Below, in pieces: positions 22,206 to 25,204 of a stretch of 25,204 nucleotides of DNA. Position 1 is the stretch's first letter; the number at the start of each line of letters is the position of its first letter. The translations under genes and the position numbers were made by a program. The notes beneath the pieces were generated by a model. The model did no database searches and was not told the DNA's origin. It saw only the letters and a list, made by a program, of their open reading frames with translations. Source of the DNA: Sphingobacterium sp. UBA6711 (GTDB taxonomy: Bacteria > Bacteroidota > Bacteroidia > Sphingobacteriales > Sphingobacteriaceae); assembly GCA_002454415.1 (NCBI GenBank), contig DKIT01000070.1, positions 35,042 to 60,245 of the forward strand. The letters run 5' to 3'.

Positions 22206-23858
22206 ATGTATAATCCGACAAAGAAGTTACAGCGTAGCTCTCAGATTTTAAGTATATTGGCCAAATATGGTTTTAAAGACGCAATCGCCCGATTGCCTTG
22301 GAAAGGACCTAGGACCGTGGTGGATCGCAATATTGATGTAGGCAACATCAATGTCTATACACGTATCCGGATGGCACTTGAAGAGCTTGGGCCAGCGTTT
22401 ATCAAACTTGGACAATCAGCCTCGACCCGTGAAGGGTTACTTCCCAAAGATCTTGTTGATGAACTCAAACGACTGGAAGATCATGTTCCGCCTTTTGAAG
22501 TCGATATTCATCGTTTTCTCGCAGAGGAACTGAATCTCAACATCGAAGATCATTTTCTGGAGATCGCTACCGAACCTTTTGCTGCTGCATCAATTGCTCA
22601 GGTCTATCGCGCAACGCTGAAGGACGGAGCAAAAGTTGTATTGAAAGTTCGTCGTCCCGGCATCGATGAGGTTATGCGGTGTGATTTGGCACTTATGCGC
22701 GATATTGCCAAGATCCTGACACTGTACAATGATGTGCTGGAAAATCTCAATCTTTCCCTCATTGTCGAATCTTTTGCCATGACTTTACAAGAGGAAATGT
22801 CATTCGTGATCGAACGGCATCATATTGAACGGTTCAGTAAAAACTTTAAAGGAAATAAGCTGATAAAGGTTCCGCGTGTCTACGCCGATCTCTCTTCCGA
22901 CCGTGTGTTGTGCATGGAGTATCTTGACGGTTTTAAGGTGACTGATGCCGCCGAAATCAAACGTCGTGGGATGGATGTACAAACACTCGTCAAGAATGGG
23001 ATTAATTTATACCTTGAGCAAGTGATTATCCATGGTTTTTTTCATGGGGATCCACACCCTGGCAATATGATGGTGATGCCCGATGGGAGGATAGCCTTTT
23101 TGGATTTTGGTAATATGGGCAAGCTATTGGGGATCGATCGCCGACAGCTAGAGGAATTTATTCAGTCTGCGATTTCCGAAGATGCGGTGCGACTGGCAGA
23201 CGTGATTGAAGATGTGGCTGTGGTCAGTCATATTCCGGATCGAAATCAATTTGAGCGCTCTCTTTATGAGATCTTCGATATGATCGACAATGTTTCGCTC
23301 GGAGACTTGAGCTTAGACCTGCTATTTAATAGACTTTGGAAGATCATTGGTGACAATAGACTGTATTTCCCTGAATATATCTATCAGTTGATGCGTGGAA
23401 TTTCCTTGATGGAAGGTATTGGCCGTCAACTGTATCCCGATCTGAATATCATGGAAAGTATCAAGCCTTTTGCACGGAGGATCATGATGGAACGGCTTTC
23501 GCCTGAAGCTATCTTCAAAAAAGGAAAACATAAAGTGGAATCGTTTGCCCGTGATGTCGAAAAACTACCGGAGGATATGCGGGCGCTTGTACGATTGTTT
23601 CGAACAGGAAATTTTACGCTCAATCACCGATTGATCAGTGCGCGGTCTTTTAATACAATTCTCCGTAAAGGAGTCAATCGTATCGTCATCGGCATTATGT
23701 TTATGTCGCTCAATCTACTTGGCGGGATGATCATCGTCGCACGTGTGCAACCACAATGGTGGGGTATTCCAATTTTTGCGTGGATATGCCTAGGTTCGGC
23801 CTGGATCTTTGCTGTATATCTTTTTATCGCAATGATTCGAGCAAAGGACAACGATTAG
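22206..23858 (+). CDS. ABC1/UbiB-family atypical kinase-like protein
   Basis: 550-residue membrane-associated protein of the ABC1/ADCK/UbiB family, an atypical protein-kinase-like ATPase that supports quinone biosynthesis in other bacteria. The KxGQ motif is KLGQSAS (about 67-73), the Ala-rich loop replacing the kinase Gly-loop is AAASIAQVYRA (about 126-136), the lysine is in VVLKVRRPG, and the catalytic/metal motifs are HGDPHPGN and FLDFGNMGKL. Two C-terminal membrane helices follow (GIMFMSLNLLGGMIIVARV and a second near the end). Length matches E. coli UbiB (546). The frame is open upstream to a TTG at 22197; ATG at 22206 is preferred. Sphingobacteria use menaquinone, so the usual ubiquinone role probably does not apply. 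An SDR gene follows after 63 bp. Confidence 0.9.
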   Translation: MYNPTKKLQRSSQILSILAKYGFKDAIARLPWKGPRTVVDRNIDVGNINVYTRIRMALEELGPAFIKLGQSASTREGLLPKDLVDELKRLEDHVPPFEVDIHRFLAEELNLNIEDHFLEIATEPFAAASIAQVYRATLKDGAKVVLKVRRPGIDEVMRCDLALMRDIAKILTLYNDVLENLNLSLIVESFAMTLQEEMSFVIERHHIERFSKNFKGNKLIKVPRVYADLSSDRVLCMEYLDGFKVTDAAEIKRRGMDVQTLVKNGINLYLEQVIIHGFFHGDPHPGNMMVMPDGRIAFLDFGNMGKLLGIDRRQLEEFIQSAISEDAVRLADVIEDVAVVSHIPDRNQFERSLYEIFDMIDNVSLGDLSLDLLFNRLWKIIGDNRLYFPEYIYQLMRGISLMEGIGRQLYPDLNIMESIKPFARRIMMERLSPEAIFKKGKHKVESFARDVEKLPEDMRALVRLFRTGNFTLNHRLISARSFNTILRKGVNRIVIGIMFMSLNLLGGMIIVARVQPQWWGIPIFAWICLGSAWIFAVYLFIAMIRAKDND

Positions 23859-23921
23859 ACCGATAGCAGCCGTAAATAGCCTATTGGGTATGATATAAAA
23901 AAAATCAAAAAATTAAATAAT

Positions 23922-24707
23922 ATGGAAATCAATCTATGTGGAAAAAAAGCACTGATCGGTGCGAGTTCTGCGGGAATAGGTGCAGGAATTGCTCGGGTTT
24001 TAGCTTCTTGTGGCGCTTCGGTGACGCTAGCCTCTCGGAATGAAGAAAAGTTGCAGACTACCTGTAAAAATCTGGATACATCAAAAGGGCAAGTTCATCA
24101 ATATATTGTCGTTGACTACAACGATCATGAAGGATATAAACAACAGATCGATCATTATTTCAGGATTAATAGAGTGGATATATTGGTCAACAATTCCAAT
24201 GGACCACGGGCTGGAACTATAGATCAGCAGAATTTGACTGATTATCAGCATGCTTTTGAACTCCTGTTTCAAAATCATTGTTACACGACATCTTGTGCGC
24301 TCCCCCATATGTTGGCTAATCAGTATGGCCGAATTATCAATGTATCTTCTTCAACGGTGAAGGAGCCTGTGTCCAATCTGGTCTTATCTAATACCATTCG
24401 TACAGCATTGATGAGCTGGAGTAAATCTTTGGCCGATGACGTTGCAAAGGATGGTGTAACGGTCAATGGCATATTGACGGGACTTTTTGATACCGATCGT
24501 ATCCATTCGTTGACGAAGATGGATGCCCAACGTTTGGGAATATCCTATGAGGAAGCTTTGGCGCTAAGGCTAAAGCAGGTGCCGGCAGGTCGTTTGGGGA
24601 CTCCCGAGGAATATGGCTATTTAGTGGCCTTTATTTGTTCTGACTATGCCAACTTTTTGACTGGTGCTCATATCCCATTAGATGGTGGAATGTTAAAAGG
24701 ATTATAA
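23922..24707 (+). CDS. SDR-family protein lacking the canonical YxxxK motif
   Basis: 261-residue short-chain dehydrogenase/reductase-fold protein. The NAD(P) loop is GASSAGIGAG (13-22), and the NNAG position reads VNNSNGPRAG. The C-terminal LDGGMLKG and the PAGRLGTPEEYGYLVAFICSDYANFLTG region are typical of classical SDRs annotated as 3-oxoacyl-ACP reductases. The active-site YxxxK is missing: the segment reads LSNTIRTAL, placing S156 and R160 at the Tyr and Lys positions after S142-S143. A subgroup with LSNxxR at this site is known to me, so this is not a sequencing error, and its members may use other chemistry or be non-catalytic. It lies 63 bp after the ABC1/UbiB-family gene, likely co-transcribed. 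Confidence 0.88.
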   Translation: MEINLCGKKALIGASSAGIGAGIARVLASCGASVTLASRNEEKLQTTCKNLDTSKGQVHQYIVVDYNDHEGYKQQIDHYFRINRVDILVNNSNGPRAGTIDQQNLTDYQHAFELLFQNHCYTTSCALPHMLANQYGRIINVSSSTVKEPVSNLVLSNTIRTALMSWSKSLADDVAKDGVTVNGILTGLFDTDRIHSLTKMDAQRLGISYEEALALRLKQVPAGRLGTPEEYGYLVAFICSDYANFLTGAHIPLDGGMLKGL

Positions 24708-24711
24708 AAAA

Positions 24712-24738
24712 CGGCTACCCTATTAAATAGGATAGCCG
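24712..24738. terminator. Bidirectional terminator between the SDR gene and the YceI gene
   Basis: Arms 24712-24723 and 24727-24738 pair at 11 of 12 positions (C24718/A24732 mismatched) with a 3-nt loop. An A-run on the left gives a U-run for minus-strand transcription from the YceI gene. The two genes converge here. Confidence 0.78.
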
Positions 24739-24768
24739 CTCAGTTTGTGTGATTTAATTTATCGTTTA

Positions 24769-25204
24769 TTAGTTTAATACTAACTCTGTGTTGACTGTAA
24801 TGGCTACTTCAGAGGCAATAGCTTCAACTCCTGAAGGTAATTTGTCGTTGTATTTTATGCCAAAGTCTTGACGGTTGATCTTTGTCTTCGCTGTAAAACC
24901 TGCACGTGTTTTTCCCCAAGGATCCGTAATAATTCCACCGTTTTGGGTCACGTCAAAAGTTACTTGCTTGGTTACGTCGCGAATAGTTAAATCAGCGATC
25001 ATAACATATTTGCCTTTTGCTTTTCCACTTTTAAAACTGATAGACTTTAAAGTCATTTTAGGAAATTTTTCAGCGGAAAAGAAATCGTCCGATTTCAAGT
25101 GGTTGTCACGTGCTGCGATGCGCGTGTCAATGCTATTCACATCAATTGAAAAATTAACTTTTGCATTGTTAAAGCTTGTTCCAGTTGCTGTTTCTACCGA
25201 GCCT
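24769..25204 (-). CDS. YceI-family protein, C-terminal part (truncated by window edge)
   Basis: The minus-strand frame stays open to the right edge, giving 144 visible residues, and the true N terminus is outside the window. The visible sequence is typical of YceI, a lipocalin-like beta-barrel that binds isoprenoid or amphiphilic ligands, often exported: FNNAKVNFSIDVNSIDTR, the helix RDNHLKSDDFFSAEKFP, and then KYVMIADLTIRDVTKQVTFDV and GFTAKTKINRQDFGIKYN. A GTG at 25138-25140 is an internal Val inside the conserved SIDVNSIDT segment and is not the start. Any signal peptide cannot be seen. Confidence 0.9.
   Translation of the reverse strand, partial: GSVETATGTSFNNAKVNFSIDVNSIDTRIAARDNHLKSDDFFSAEKFPKMTLKSISFKSGKAKGKYVMIADLTIRDVTKQVTFDVTQNGGIITDPWGKTRAGFTAKTKINRQDFGIKYNDKLPSGVEAIASEVAITVNTELVLN

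Overview
The window reads as a chromosomal segment of a Bacteroidota bacterium, most likely Sphingobacterium or a close relative in Sphingobacteriaceae. The evidence is the overall protein style (a long UbiD-family decarboxylase, a HopJ-family small protein, a DUF1080 lipid/sugar-type secreted hydrolase, S9 dipeptidyl peptidase and M28 peptidase with Bacteroidota-like sequence), the moderately low GC content, the scarcity of Shine-Dalgarno sequences, and several TAnnTTTG-type -7 promoter elements in front of genes. The genus is an inference; there is no rRNA in the window. No tRNA, rRNA, CRISPR array, insertion sequence or integrase was seen. The region looks like ordinary core chromosome with small transcription units, not a mobile island.

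Layout. 1-364 (-): 5' end of a secreted or membrane-anchored protein cut by the window edge. 630-6133 (-): odhB/sucB, sucA and a cryptochrome/photolyase-like gene, read right to left; sucA and sucB are separated by 64 bp containing a perfect hairpin. 6134-6569: non-coding apart from a possible 16-codon ORF. 6570-9835 (+): an atypical SDR, a UbiD-family decarboxylase and a HopJ-family protein. 9975-11174 (-): a VOC/PhnB-like protein and a Crp/Fnr-family regulator. 11411-13099 (+): asparagine synthetase B. 13426-18212: three exported hydrolases, M28 peptidase (+), then S9B dipeptidyl peptidase and DUF1080 protein (-). 18285-20183 (+): folB, a stand-alone AAA+ ATPase and an Hsp20 chaperone. 20340-20777 (-): hotdog thioesterase. 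20896-22030 (+): a sigma-70 family factor overlapping a membrane protein that may control it. 22206-24707 (+): ABC1/UbiB-family kinase-like protein and an SDR. 24769-25204 (-): YceI-family protein, truncated by the right edge.

How the genes work together. sucA and sucB encode E1 and E2 of the 2-oxoglutarate dehydrogenase complex (the shared E3 is not here). The peptidases and DUF1080 protein suggest envelope-localised breakdown of peptides and glycans. Hsp20 and the AAA+ ATPase may both serve protein quality control. The sigma factor and its overlapping membrane gene look like a regulatory pair. Most convergent gene pairs share clear bidirectional hairpin terminators.

The item most worth a second look is the photolyase-like protein: it is intact and keeps the overall architecture, but by eye it lacks several residues that photolyases use to bind FAD and substrate. 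I did not find a clear multi-gene novel defence or biosynthetic system.
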